DNA of 64,000 nucleotides from Zygaena filipendulae (lineage: Eukaryota; Arthropoda; Insecta; Lepidoptera; Zygaenidae), in the NCBI GenBank assembly GCA_907165275.2, contig OU015673.1, positions 1,317,001 through 1,381,000 of the forward strand, in the 5' to 3' direction. The notes below the pieces were generated by a model that saw nothing but the letters and a program-made list of their open reading frames with translations, was not told the origin of the DNA and searched no databases. Below are positions 11,208 through 22,735 of this stretch, piece after piece. The position numbers and the translations under genes are program-made. Position 1 is the stretch's first letter; every line of letters begins with the position of its first letter.

Positions 11208-11720
11208 CTAGAAAGGTACCCATATTGTTTCTGCTCGTGCTATCAGAACGGAATAGAATTGGAATAAAAAAAAAATAACTGTGTATCTAACGTGTAACGA
11301 AACGGATTCAATCAAACAAAAATTCTATCCTCCATCAAATAACTCGCGAGTACCTTCCGTAACATTTCACAAAAACAATCGCGCCTAACCTTTTTATGTG
11401 CACAAACTGCTCCAACATAACATGAACCTTCAAATCCAGAGTTTGGCGAAATCGATAAAATTAACAAACAAAGAAAAACCTATAAACAATATAGTGTCGG
11501 GTCATTTGTACATTAAATCCCAGAGGAAATAATAATAACCATAATATCTCACGGTTTTGCTCATGCTTCCCTCGGGAACTCCTGACATACCTAGCTATTG
11601 GAGTATCGTCTCGAGAAGAACAAGTAAGTAGGTAGGTACCTATTATAATAGCTGCGTGAAATAATCAATTCTGTCAAGCTTGCCTGAAAACGTTGCTTTT
11701 GAGCAATAGTTGTAACTAGA

Positions 11721-12325
11721 CTAGCTGTTACCCGCGGTTTCACCCGCGCTAATGTCGCAGTTCCGGCGGGAATTCCGGGATAAAAAGTAACCTTATAACA
11801 TTTAGCTATCTGCGAGTGACAGTCCCGTCAAAATCGGTCCAGCCATTTCATAGATTAGCCAGGACAAACAGACAGACAGGCAGACAGAGACAGACATTTT
11901 TTTTCTATGTAAGTACAGTATATTATACTTTCATAATTATTCATTTAGTGAAAAGCTGTTAGTTTGGAATAGGGATGTGGACTACTTTTGAAAATCAAAA
12001 TTCTAATTAGTCCGTCAGTTAGAAAATAAAAAACAATAGACACATATTTTTTGCTTTTTTAAATAAATTAAATATACAGAGATAAAGCGCATTAAAGTTT
12101 AGGATGAGGAGGTCGTGACGTCACTAACCGCAAAACCGCCAGACAAACTGTCAGAATAGTGACGTCACGCGAAATTTCAACTCAATATATCGCCGTTATT
12201 TTTTGATTACGTAAAAAAAGAAAAAATACGTGTCCAAAATTTTTTAATAATCTACAAGACGGACTAAAAAATAAAAATTAGTCAACATGCCCATTACAAA
12301 CAGACACTTCAGTTTTATTTAATTT
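11721..12325 (-). mobile_element. Helitron-like element split by a MITE
   Basis: This is a long-subfamily copy with CTAG at 11721-11724. Its sequence TTTGGAAT is interrupted at 11970 by the family A MITE and resumes at 12293 as ATTACAAACAGACACTTC. The uninterrupted equivalent is at about 10091-10120. Confidence 0.75.
11971..12292 (+). mobile_element. AT-TSD MITE family A, full copy nested in a Helitron-like element
   Basis: The 322-bp element runs AGGGATGTGGACTA...TAGTCAACATGCCC, with AT on each side (11969-11970 and 12293-12294). It carries two GTGACGTCAC palindromes about 45 bp apart in its centre. The undisturbed host sequence near 10093 confirms the 2-bp AT duplication directly. Confidence 0.92.
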
Positions 12326-12539
12326 GGTGTCCACAAACATTATTTCATTAGATTCGATCACTATCAAAAGTTTTGATCATAACGATAGCATTTATCTTAT
12401 TAACTTCGTTTTGAGATTGAAACGATAAGTACGTATAGGTACTTAGTTTAAATATCGTCAAAAAAGGGACTCTATTGGTGCTAAAGTTTAAATTTTAATG
12501 TAGGTCTCTATAGTTTTATGGTTCCATCGTATTAAAAGT

Positions 12540-12775
12540 GGTCATAGATAAGCAATAGTGTGTTAACCCACACTGGAGAAGTTTTGAGTAAATAAAAGTT
12601 TTATAATTATAGCGCCATTTTGTGTCAGCATTTTTTATGCTCAATATTTAGTTACATATTTAATCAATGTAATAAGGTAAACACATAATTAAAAAACGTT
12701 CCCTAACTCTCAATAAATCGTTCTGAATCAATAACTTCATTTTGTGGGTTAACATGTTATTGCTTATCTGCGTCC
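12540..12775 (+). mobile_element. AANT-TSD MITE family B, full copy
   Basis: The 236-bp element is flanked by AAGT on both sides. Its inverted ends are GGTCATAGATAAGCAATA and TATTGCTTATCTGCGTCC (consensus GGACRYAGATAAGCAATA); the TGTTAACCCACA block follows at both ends. No ORF. Superfamily not assigned. Confidence 0.88.
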
Positions 12776-13331
12776 AAGTAAAGGATCGAGCAGAAGTTGC
12801 ACGAGTACAGTTCATTGAACCGAGGTCTATTTAAAATGGTCACGACAAATAAATTTTATATTCATCCTTTGTTTTTTTTAAGGCAAAGACTCTTTGCTAC
12901 ATACATCCAGAATCGATCCATCGGGAACAATTCGGGGTGAGAATATTGCATAGATTTCGTTACAAAGTGGATTTATGTTAACTTTAGGATATCTGATGTT
13001 TTTTTTTTGTGTAGTTTTTTTTATATTCTTTATGGCCAGTACTTAAGCGTGAAATATAGAATGTCGTTTTTCGCCTTAAATTTGCATGGTACCTACTTAT
13101 TAGTTTATTTAGAAAATTACCTTTACCTTTTTAATTTTTTTTCGTCTTTCTTAATCTCTCCAAGTTTTTTTTAAACATTCATCAACAGCTAATACTTAGT
13201 TGCTATGTACCTAGGTAGGTAATTTTTTTTATTACTGTATACTTTTTAATTAAGGTACCTATCTAGTTACCTATATTTTATATCTATATACCTCTACCTT
13301 TTATACCTTTATTTTATACTTATATTTTATA

Positions 13332-13600
13332 CTAGCTGTTCGCCATTTCTTTCACCCGCGTTAATTTTTTTTTTTTATGTCACAGGGGGCAAACGGGCAA
13401 GTGGTACAGCTGATGGTAAGTGATTACCGCCGCCCATAGACATCTGCAACACCAGAAGGCATGCAGGTGCGTTGCCGACCTGGAATGGGGATGGGGGGGG
13501 GGGGGGGGGGGGGGTTAATACCTGAGTTCCCGCGGCAATTCCGGAACAAAAAGAACCCTATATCCTCCTACTACTACAGTATGCAAAAGGAGATAAGAGA
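13332..13600 (-). mobile_element. Helitron-like copy interrupted by a dispersed repeat and a G22 tract
   Basis: CTAG and CACCCGCGTTAAT are followed at about 13369 by an unrelated lepidopteran repeat (GGGCAAACGGGCAAGTGG, GATGGTAAGTGATTACC, GTGCGTTGCCGACCTGG). That repeat ends in 22 consecutive G at 13493-13514. The Helitron-like sequence then resumes with GAGTTCCCGCGG. Confidence 0.65.
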
Positions 13601-13687
13601 AAGAGAGCCGTAATATTACAATGAGAGCTCCGTCCCAAACCTTTAGGTGGATGACTTCTTTTAAGGTTATCATAATATACCTAATAC

Positions 13688-13880
13688 CTAGCTGTACCTT
13701 GCAGTTTCAACCGCATTAACTTCAAAGTTCCCGCGGGAATTCCGGATTACAATACAGCTTTTACTCAGGGATAATGTAGTTTTATAATGGTGAAATAATT
13801 TTTGAAATCGGTCCAGTAGTTTTTCAGTTAAATCTTAACAAACAAACAAAAAATCGAATCTTTCCTCTTTATAATATTAG
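13688..13880 (-). mobile_element. Helitron-like element
   Basis: CTAG at 13688, then the body GGTCCAGTAGTTTTTCAG, then the CTTTATAATATTAG end. It is the same subfamily as 8025 and 29080. Confidence 0.7.
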
Positions 13881-13911
13881 TTTAAATATAAATAGTATTA
13901 TATTTGACTAG

Positions 13912-14113
13912 CTAGTAGCTGTGCCCCGCGGTTTCACCCACCTAATTTCGAAGTTCCCGCAGGAATTCCGGGATAAAAAGTACCCTATGTTCTTCTCTGT
14001 ATCTCTGACAACGTGCATGCCAAATTTCATCCAAATCCGTTAAGCCGTTTTTGCGTGATTGAGTAACAAACATCCACACTTTCACATTTATAATATTAGT
14101 AGGATTAGTAGGA
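13912..14113 (-). mobile_element. Helitron-like element
   Basis: CTAG at 13912 and the GTTAAGCCGTTTTTGCGTGA body. It ends in the doubled ATTAGTAGG 5' terminus, the mirror of the stutter at 9601. Confidence 0.75.
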
Positions 14114-14342
14114 TAACATATTTATTTTGTATTTTTATCATGGAAGTTTTATTCGTACAATTTTTTTTTTTTAATAATTGTGTATTTCATTAGTGTTGTG
14201 ATAGCGCTTCTAATACACGTTTGACGTTTACTCATGACGTTTCCCTTGTTATAATCATTTTAATTCGTATCTATCTATATTGATTAGGAAGACTCATTGG
14301 TACCTATAGTCTAAGATAAGACCTGCGAATAATCTTTACATA

Positions 14343-14522
14343 TTATAAAACAAAGTCCTCCGCCGTGTTTGTCTGTCTATCTGTCTCTCTATCTGTTCGC
14401 GATAAACTCAAACAGTATACTGAACGGATTTTCATGCAGTTTTCACCAATAGATAGAGTGTTTCAAGAGGAATACATAATTATAGTTTATCCTGGAACTC
14501 GCGGGTGAAACCTAGCAGCTAG
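14343..14522 (+). mobile_element. Helitron-like element, CAAAGTCCTCCGCC subfamily
   Basis: A different 5' body (GTTTGTCTGTCTATCTG, GAACGGATTTTCATGC) is joined to the common 3' end CGCGGGTGAAACC...CTAG followed by T. Confidence 0.65.
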
Positions 14523-14529
14523 TTTCAAA

Positions 14530-15349
14530 TAAAAAATACCTACTATGATTTTTATCGTAATATCCAATAGACCGCACACTTGCTTATTGCATCCATGGGA
14601 ATCGGATTCAGGGATGGTGTTACCAGTTTACGCGCCATTTTCCTTATACTCAACCTATACCTAGTTTTCGCCCAAAACATTTTTACAGTAAAGTGTTTGT
14701 ATTGTGCGGGATAGAATTTTTATCGGTTCGGTTCTGTTGTCTATTTTCGTTTTATACGCCACCGCCGCCCATCTCGGCACATATTGAATAGAATTGCTTA
14801 GAATTGTTATATTTGTTCCGTTTGGAGCTTTTTGTGTTGGTTGTCTACTTTTTAATTTTTATTCTTGCGACTGGCCAGCACCAAAAATCTTGGTATAAAT
14901 GTTTATTTATACGAAAAGACTTGCATTCTACTTTTCACTCTCTTGAGGATTAAATTTAATAAAAATCTTAGTGATTTTTTACGTTGCTAAGAACACTATA
15001 CCTACGCTATGACTAATTATATACACTATATTATACCTACGTGCCCTCAATTTTTTATCTAATCGCTTCGATTTATACATAATACATATAACATAGGTAC
15101 ACATAGATCAGAAAATATTCATATAGATAGGTGTCATCGAAACCTAGATCTTCTGTATTCAGAAGTGAGAATTCTACCGACCGTTCATGACGGAATTTTA
15201 ACAAAGAAACAATAAATGCGAAAATTAGTGGACAAAATATACAAGGTTTGGTAATTTTTCTTTTTTAAACTAGACAACTTATCTTGGAATAATATTTGGT
15301 TGAATAAACAAAAAAAAACATACATAAACATTAAACAGAACATTGATAA
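14530..15349. other. Unassigned AT-rich stretch
   Basis: I find no gene, exon-like segment or boundable element here. Confidence 0.5.
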
Positions 15350-15351
15350 TA

Positions 15352-15843
15352 CAGTGTGAGTCTGGATAAAGTGTAAAAATGAAAATGAGGGATACTATGT
15401 TCAATTTTATCGACGAAAAAAATAATAAAAAAATTAAAAAAAAATTTTTGAATTTTTGACGATTTTTTTAAAATTTTGGTTCGCGTTAGGGTTCCCCTCG
15501 TAAACAAAACACTATAACTTTTAAAATAAACGGTAGATTGTCAAGATAAAAACTGAATTATGATCAGAGCTTATGGGGCGTCTTAATAAAATCAAAATTT
15601 TTAATCAAAATTATTTACAATTCAAAATAATGGCGTTTATTTAACAAACAAAAGTATTTTTTTGCACAGTTTTTTCAGTAATTTTAAAATTGCTTAATAA
15701 AATGTGGTATTAACATACATTTTTTAAGGCTTACAATTATTCTACATCATACTAGCTTTCAAATGGTAAAAATTTTACGTTTATAACTTAATCACAACAT
15801 TTTTTATGAAGTGTCAAAGAAGGCCTTCAAAGTATGGTATTTA
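15352..15843 (+). repeat. Left arm of the long inverted repeat
   Basis: It matches the reverse complement of 16247-16738 nearly base for base out to about GTGTCAAAGAAGG, then similarity fades. Confidence 0.9.
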
Positions 15844-15982
15844 ATGAACAAAGGCGCGGTGAATGTTTAGGGTACATTTTATTGCATTTCAGGTAAAAAA
15901 GTTTTGTAACTGCACGTGGGCTTAAGTTTAGGGGTACGGGAAGAGACCAGTGTTGCTAGGTGTCTCTAGTGTTTTGGAGATA

Positions 15983-16144
15983 ATGCCGCGTTTAACTGAA
16001 TTCCCGCCGGCACACATCGCTGATATTGAGTTTTATTATGGAATGGCACGAGGTAGAGCCAGAGCCGCTCACACTGCTTACGTAGCTGCGTTTCCTAACA
16101 GGCGACCGGTGCCATCTGCTCGGAACTTCCAACTTCCATTTTGA
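15983..16144 (+). pseudogene. Truncated DUF4817-like (helix-turn-helix) fragment of a transposable element
   Basis: A 53-aa reading frame starts at the ATG giving MPRLTEFPPAHIADIEFYYG. It contains the pattern YG-x-A-x-G-x-ARAA-x3-Y-x3-FPNRR-x-P-x4-F, which I recognise as the core of DUF4817. That is a putative DNA-binding domain common in arthropod transposon-related proteins. The frame ends (NFQLPF, stop) just where the domain would normally continue. A catalytic domain is absent, so it probably cannot act as a transposase. It sits alone between the two long inverted arms. The upstream in-frame ATG at 15950 gives 11 more residues without similarity to anything I know. The family call comes from the motif alone, with no database search. 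Confidence 0.55.
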
Positions 16145-16246
16145 GCATTTAATGCAATAACTAACCAATAAGTAACCAATTGATTATTAAAAATAAATAA
16201 TAAAAGTATTTTGTTTCGCCTCCAAAAAAATATCCACAATAAATGA

Positions 16247-16738
16247 TAAATACCACTTTTGGAGATCCTTTTTTGACAGCTGATAAAAAATGTTGTGATT
16301 AAGTTATAAACGTAAAATTTTTACCATTTGAAAGCTAGTATGATGTAGAATAATTGTAAGCCTTAAAAAATGTATGTTAATACCACATTTTATTAAGCAA
16401 TTTTAAAATTACTGAAAAAACTGTGCAAAAAAATACTTTTGTTTGTTAAATAAACGCCATTATTTTGAATTGTAAATAATTTTGATTAAAAATTTTGATT
16501 TTATTAAGACGCCCCATAAGCTCTGATCATAATTCAGTTTTTATCTTGACAATCTACCGTTTATTTTAAAAGTTATAGTGTTTTGTTTACGAGGGGAACC
16601 CTAACGCGAACCAAAATTTTAAAAAAATCGTCAAAAATTCAAAAATTTTTTTTTAATTTTTTTATTATTTTTTTCGTCGATAAAATTGAACATAGTATCC
16701 CTCATTTTCATTTGTACACTTTATCCAGACTCACACTA
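16247..16738 (-). repeat. Right arm of the long inverted repeat
   Basis: Inverted partner of 15352-15843, ending ...GACTCACACTA before TA. Confidence 0.9.
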
Positions 16739-17160
16739 TATTAGAACCTCCACCTTGTTTTAAATCAAAAAATCGAACGTAAATTCCATTTTTGAACTTG
16801 TTTCTAGATAGTAATAAAATTCCAAAAATGAACGCGCCGAGCGGAACGCAGCATCTCGACAGCGAATCTATCGCTTTAGGATTTATTATGTCGCACCAAA
16901 ATTGCTTTTCGTCCAATAAACAGTGATTGGAAGTATCGTGTTACACGCTGTTTATGTTCAACACTATGTTGTGTGTTGTGTTGTGTTGTTGAACACACGA
17001 TCGGTCTCGAGGTAGCGATCCGACGGTGTAGAGTTTCGGGCAATTATTATGATGGCTCGTTCCCTTTCGGGTTATTCGAGATGAGGTTATTCATTGGAGT
17101 TGTAACTGTTAGGTTCGGTAGTTGCAAGCGGAACAGTACTTGGACATAGATAATATTGTG

Positions 17161-17388
17161 ATATGATAATAGTGTGTTAACCCACACTGGAGAAATTTTG
17201 ATTAAATTAAAGTTTTATAATTATAGCGCCATTTTGTGTCAAATTTTTTATGTTCAATATTTAGTTACATATTTAAACAATGTAATAAGGTAAACACATA
17301 ATTAAAAAACGTTATCTAACTCTCAATAAATCGTTCTGAATCAATAACTTCATTTTGTGGGTTAACATGTTATTGCTTATCTGCGTCC
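17161..17388 (+). mobile_element. AANT-TSD MITE family B, left end worn
   Basis: Body and right end match the family (TATTGCTTATCTGCGTCC followed by ATTT). The left terminus is damaged (GATAATAGTGTGTTAACCC). Confidence 0.8.
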
Positions 17389-17569
17389 ATTTATAATGAC
17401 GCTTGGACACTATCACACGCCGCCACCTGGGCCCAAACTAAGCAGAGCTTGTACTATGGCTAAATACTAGACAACTGAATCAAGATCTTATACTTAAGTA
17501 CATATTACACAGGGCGTGCCACAGATATGCCCCATGGAGGGAAAATACTTTGAATAATAATATTATAAT

Positions 17570-17896
17570 GGGCATGTTGACTAATTTTTATTTTTTAGTC
17601 CGTCTTGTAGATTAATAAAAAATATTGGACAAGTATTTTTTTCTTTTTTTACGTAATCAAAAAATAACAGCGATACATTGAGTTGAAATTTCGCGTGACG
17701 TCACTAACTAGTGCGGTTTGTATGGCGGCTCGTAGCGGTAAGTGACTTCACGAGCCCCCACCCTAAACTTTAATGCGCTTTATCTCTATGTACTTCCATT
17801 TATTTGAAAAATAAAAAAATACGTGTCTAATGATTTTTAATTTTCTAAAAGACGGACTAATTCAAATTTTGATTTTCAAAGTTGTCAACATCCCTT
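17570..17896 (-). mobile_element. AT-TSD MITE family A, full copy
   Basis: Ends are GGGCATGTTGACTA and GTTGTCAACATCCCT, with AT on both flanks. The usual CRE-like pair is partly decayed: TGACGTCA is kept on one side and the other reads AGTGACTTCA. Confidence 0.88.
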
Positions 17897-18077
17897 ATAC
17901 AAGTACATACTTAATCCTACTAATATTATAATTCAGAATTCCCGTAAGAACTTCCTATTTTCTTTAATACCTTCTCCTGATAATTACAAACCCAACAAAA
18001 AAGAATTATTCACATCGGTCGAGCCATTCTCGAGTTTCAGCGAGACAAACGAACATCAATTCATTTTATACCTATAC

Positions 18078-18459
18078 TATCTGTGCCCCGCGGTTTCACC
18101 CACGGTAATTTCGGAGTTCCCGCAGGGATTCCAGGATAAAAGTACCCTATGTCCTTCTCTGCACCCCTGATAACGTGCATGCCAAATTTCATCCAAATCC
18201 GTTCAGCCGTTTTTGCGTGATTGAGCAATAAACATCCAAACATCCACATCACATTTATAATATCAGTAGGATAAAACAAACTACTCCGACACGTCCGTCT
18301 GTCTTTTCGCGATAACTCGAATAACTACTGAACGGATTTTCCTGCGGTTTTCAGCAATAGATAGAGTGATTCACGAGGAAGGTTTATACGTATAGCTTAT
18401 CCTGGAATTCCCGCGGGAACTCCGAAATTACAGCGGGTGAAACCGCGGGGGACAGCTGG
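18078..18459. mobile_element. Two facing Helitron-like copies
   Basis: A minus copy (18078-18271, CTAG decayed to CTAT) abuts a plus copy of the CCGACACGTCCGTCTG subfamily (18273-18459, terminus CTGG). They meet 5' end to 5' end, giving an inverted arrangement. Confidence 0.65.
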
Positions 18460-18746
18460 TTTTTTTAATAAGACTTTATCTAGATATTTATATCTCCTCT
18501 GCCTACTTTATGAATGAATCGAATCAATGTATCATAAAACTTATTCGTTAGACAAATAGCGCGCTATAATTGCATCTTCAGCTGAGCATATATTTGTCCA
18601 GTCGCTGATACGTAACTAAGTATCAACCAAGTAAATACAAACTGGGTAAACTCCACTTGTAGGTACTCAAACCCACCCATTCTCTATAGGTATGGTTCAC
18701 GCCAACCTATTTTGTCTAAAGGTTTTAGATGGCGTCTTCTACAAAT

Positions 18747-18982
18747 GGACGCAGATAAGCAATAACATGTTAACCCACAAAATTAAGTTATTGATTCAGA
18801 ACGATTTATTGAGAGTTAGGGAACGTATTTTATTTATGTGTTTACCTTATTACATTGCTTAAATATGTAACTAAATATTCAACATAAAAAATGTTGATAC
18901 AAAATGGTGCTCCTACTTTTAAAACACGATTTACTCAAAATTTCTCCAGTGTGGGTTAACACACTATTGCTTATCTATATTC
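18747..18982 (-). mobile_element. AANT-TSD MITE family B, full copy
   Basis: 236 bp, flanked by AAAT on both sides, in the opposite orientation to the 12540 copy. The distal end has decayed to CTTATCTATATTC. Confidence 0.88.
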
Positions 18983-19427
18983 AAATATTAGAATAGGGAA
19001 AATAGAATAGAGGTTTATTTAGTACTATATTCTTACAAACCTTACCAAAATATATAAATATTCTTAGCATATAATAGGTATATACATATAATACATATTC
19101 TTGCAAAAATAATAGAATGAGTTTAGACCAAAATATTAAATAAAAAGTAAGTACGTATATGATACGCTTCGGTTTAGACTAGGCACTTCTTTAATGTTTG
19201 TTTATTATTCTTGTGTGTTGTGCAGAAATAAATGTTATTCTGTTCTATTCTTCTATTCTATTTTAAAGAGCTTTAGTTTTTTTTTTTTTGTAAAATCAAA
19301 TTTTATAATACTTTGCTTCGCTCGCTGAGCCGCGCGACATCTGCGTCCATAAAACTCTTGAAATATGTTTATTTGTTTGAAAAGAAGAACCCAAACAGCT
19401 ATATAGTAATTTACCTATATATTTTTT

Positions 19428-19875
19428 AACCGACTTCCAAAAAGGAGGAGGTTCTATATTCGTGTTTTTTTTTATGTATGTTCACCGATTACTCGAAGAC
19501 GGTTGGACCGATTTGAAAAATTCTTTTTTTTGTTTGAAAAGGTATACTCCCAGTTAGATCCCATTGCCACCAAGTCGGGATCTGATGATGGAATCTTGGA
19601 GAAATCGAGGGAACTTTTCAAAAATTATAGGCACACCTATAGCGATTTGGGTATTTTTGATAGTAAATCGTTCATTTGCTTTCGGAAAGCTAAATTTGAA
19701 GAAGTGGAACTGATGATGAAGACCACAGGTGGTCACCGATCAGTGGTAGCACAAACCAATAATAATATTACGTTTGTTTTTGTCTTTTGGATTAAATCGG
19801 TATTTTGTTATTTTTAGCTTTTTATTTTTAGCTTTTTATTTTTAGCTTTTCAGTTTTGTGTTTTTGTAAGTCGGT
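19428..19875 (+). mobile_element. AACCGACTT-ended repeat
   Basis: The ends are AACCGACTTCCAAAAAGGAG and TTGTAAGTCGGTT, a short inverted terminus common on lepidopteran dispersed repeats. The reading frames inside are not convincing genes. Confidence 0.55.
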
Positions 19876-19971
19876 TTTAATTTTTTTGTAAAAATTTTGT
19901 TTATTTTAAATTCATAAAAATCCACAAAATTTTACATAACTATAATATTTGTTAAAATTGGGTATGTCAGA

Positions 19972-20662
19972 CAAGCTGTACCCGCGTTAATTGCGGAGTT
20001 TCTGCGGGAATTCCGGGATAAAAAGTACCCTATGTCCTTTTTTGTACCCCTGACAATGAGTACGCAAAATTTCAGGCTGATCAGTTGACCCGTTAAGGCG
20101 TAAAAGCGCAACAAACAAACAAACTCACTTGCGCATTCATAATAGTAGGTACTATAAAGAATAATAAGAAATAGATTATTCTACTAGTATTAAAAATCGG
20201 TTGGCGTGAAGGGTAGGTTTCAAATTGGATAAGGTCTACGTGCACCCCCTCGCAGTCAGGGGGGCACTTATCTCGACGCCCCCCACGGGAGCGGGGGCCG
20301 TGTTTGCCCTCCATTACTGGGCTGTTAGAGCAAGCCTTAACTCGTGCCATTTGGAATGCAAAAGCAAAATGGCGAATGTTGCCAATAGTTATAGAACTCT
20401 TTATACGGCTTAAGGTTCAAGAAATGTATATCTCTCAATGAATAACAATTCGCTTAACTTATAGAGAAATCAGCTGTTCCACTCGGTCTCACCAGCCTTA
20501 ATTTCGGAGTTCCCGCGGGAATTCCGGGATATAAAGTACCTTCATGTACGTCCTTCTCTGCACTCCCGTGATAGAGTGTATGCACATCATGATTGGTTCA
20601 CTAGTTAAGCCGTGAAAGTGTAACAAACAAACAAAACATTTTCGCATTTATAATAGTAAGGA
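19972..20662 (-). mobile_element. Two Helitron-like copies around a GC-rich insert
   Basis: Copies at 19972-20153 and 20468-20662 share the CGGAGTT...GCGGGAATTCCGGGATA module. Between them, 20215-20345 is unusually GC-rich (CGCCCCCCACGGGAGCGGGG) and unassigned. Its minus-strand frame of 85 codons has no recognisable motif. Confidence 0.55.
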
Positions 20663-21175
20663 TATATAGAAAAAATTATAATGGTTACAGGAAGTGTAGG
20701 TACGGAGAACGTGTTCTAGTTAGGTAATTCTAAAATCATAAAAAGTGAATATAACATCAACCAACTCAATCTGCATATTCGGTGAAATCACTCAAAATGT
20801 GGTGTTTTAGTGTTATTTTTTTTAATCGGCAAAGTCTGTATTTCTTGAATGTCGTTGAACAGTTTATCTTACATAGATATTATTTCAACTGTTACCCGGT
20901 AGGTAGATCAGCGATTAATTGTTATTATGAATTTTTTACTCGGGGGGAAATGTAGTGATAGGATGGGTTTTAAAATTTTTCATGCATCTGAAATTGTGTA
21001 TTACAATACACAATTTTAGTAGTATCAATTGACTCTGTTATCGTCTTAGTTTAAGAAAAGAAAAGATTTTTGGGTTCATTTTGTTTATTCTTGTTTTACT
21101 CTTTTAACTTAGCACCTGTTTAAATACGTTCTATTCATCTCTAGAAGATAACAATAATTGGGTATTCTCCAAGGT

Positions 21176-21478
21176 ATGAATATCAAAATTCTAATTAGTC
21201 CGTCAGTTAGAAAATAAAAAAATAATAGACACGTATTTTTTGCTTTTTCAATTTAATGAAAATGAACATAGATAAAGCGCATTAAAGTTTAGGGTGGGGG
21301 GCTCGTGACGTCAATATTCATTATAAGCGCCATACAAACCGCACAGAATTGTGACGTCACGCGAAATTTCAACTCAATGTATTTCTGTTATTTTTCGAGT
21401 ACGTAAAAAAAGAAAAAATACGTGTCCAATATTTTTTACTAATCTACACGACGGACTAAAAAAAAAAATTTTGTCAAG
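21176..21478 (+). mobile_element. AT-TSD MITE family A, worn ends
   Basis: Internal order is complete, including TCGTGACGTCAATATTC and TTGTGACGTCACGCG. The terminal bases are diverged like the copy at 4618. Confidence 0.75.
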
Positions 21479-21567
21479 TAGCCAATTGTGTACTATTAAG
21501 CTGCAATGTATCTTTTGTTTGTTATATTGTTGTCAGGTTGGTGAATCAATTAAATAAATAAATAAAT

Positions 21568-21632
21568 AAAAAGAAGAAGAAGAAGAAGAAGAAGAAGAAA
21601 AATATATAGAAGAAGAAGAGGAAGAAAGAGAA
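21568..21632 (+). repeat. (GAA)n / (AAG)n tract
   Basis: Imperfect purine triplet repeat directly after an AATAAATAAATAAATAAA LINE-type tail. Confidence 0.8.
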
Positions 21633-22326
21633 AATACATTTATTTCAGCACAACACACAAGAAAAAGAAACAAACATATAAACAGTTCCTAATCAAGTTA
21701 GAGTTCCTTATCCAAGTTGTACCTAATGTAATTATGATATTCTGTGCTTTGAGGTAGGAACCTACTGAGGATTATGTCGACGTGCTTTCTCTCCTCGGCT
21801 TTTTGTAAAATAACGAATAATTCAATTTTGCCTGCGACTTAGGCATAATATAATATGAGACAGTACAATGTTGCATCCATAGTATAGATACATAATATAG
21901 TACAATACTGGCTATAGTATAGAGTACCTGCGTGGGTTGGACGAGTTAAACGTGTCATTACCTCGGAGATTTACACATACAGGGTGTTGTGTAAAGGCTC
22001 TGGACTGACGTGACGACTCTGGAACGTGACAGAAGTGATGCCAGAAAGAACTAAGGTTTTTAATGGTAGTCATAAATCGACACTTAGACAAATATAAAAG
22101 TCTCAGCTGAAGGTACACGAATGAGAATTGCTTGATGTCTCTAGTTAATCACGATACCTATCTTGATCCACTGAATCTAAAACAAAGAAGTATCAAAATG
22201 TATTTTTATATTATACCTATCATTTTCACATAATTTTAATCAAGTTCTCGAGAAATCTTGAACCAACACACTCCAGCAATATGGATAACGCATGGTTAAT
22301 GACTTCACCTGAAAATATATTAAAAG

Positions 22327-22735
22327 TAGCTGTCCCCCGCAATTTCATCCGCGGTAATTTCGGAGTTCCCGGGGGGATTCCGGGATAAAAACTATCCTAT
22401 CTTTTAAGTTGGACCATATTATAAATAGTTGCAAAATTTTATCAAAATCCGTTCTGTAGTTTCGGAGTCCATCGCGGACAAACAACATGACACGTGATTT
22501 ATATATATTAAGACTAGCTGTCCCCCGCGATTTCATCCGCAGTACTCCCGCGGAGGTTGCGGGAAAATAGTACTCTATGTCCTTCAGTTCCCGCGGGAGT
22601 TCCGGGATAAAAACTATCCTATCTTTTAAATTGGACCATATTATAAATGGTTACAAAATTTTATCAAAATCCGTTCAGTAGTCTCGGAGGCCATCGCGGC
22701 CAAACAACGTGACACGTGATTTACATATATTAAGA
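22327..22735 (-). mobile_element. Tandem pair of Helitron-like elements, CGTGATTTATATAT subfamily
   Basis: Two copies (22327-22513 and 22514-22735) lie head to tail with the second CTAG exactly abutting the first copy's 5' end. Bodies share ATCCGTTC, CCATCGCGG, ACAAAC and TGACACGTGATTTA. Relatives are at 41640 and 48150-48740. Confidence 0.75.

Larger units (their letters stand above)
15352..16738 (+). mobile_element. Long-inverted-repeat DNA transposon derivative with DUF4817-like ORF
   Basis: The 1387-bp element has near-perfect inverted arms of about 490 bp (15352-15843 and ~16247-16738). The outer ends are [C/T]AGTGTGAGTCTGGATAAAG, and TA lies on both sides. The ~400-bp centre keeps a short ORF related to the DUF4817 helix-turn-helix family and then runs straight into the right arm. 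The flanking TA is compatible with the IS630/Tc1/mariner superfamily, but superfamily membership is inference. It looks like an internally deleted, non-autonomous copy. Confidence 0.85.

Noticed and set aside
19503..19817. 104-codon ORF starting MDRFEKFFFLFEKVY
   Set aside because: It lies inside a dispersed repeat with AACCGACTT ends and shows no domain.
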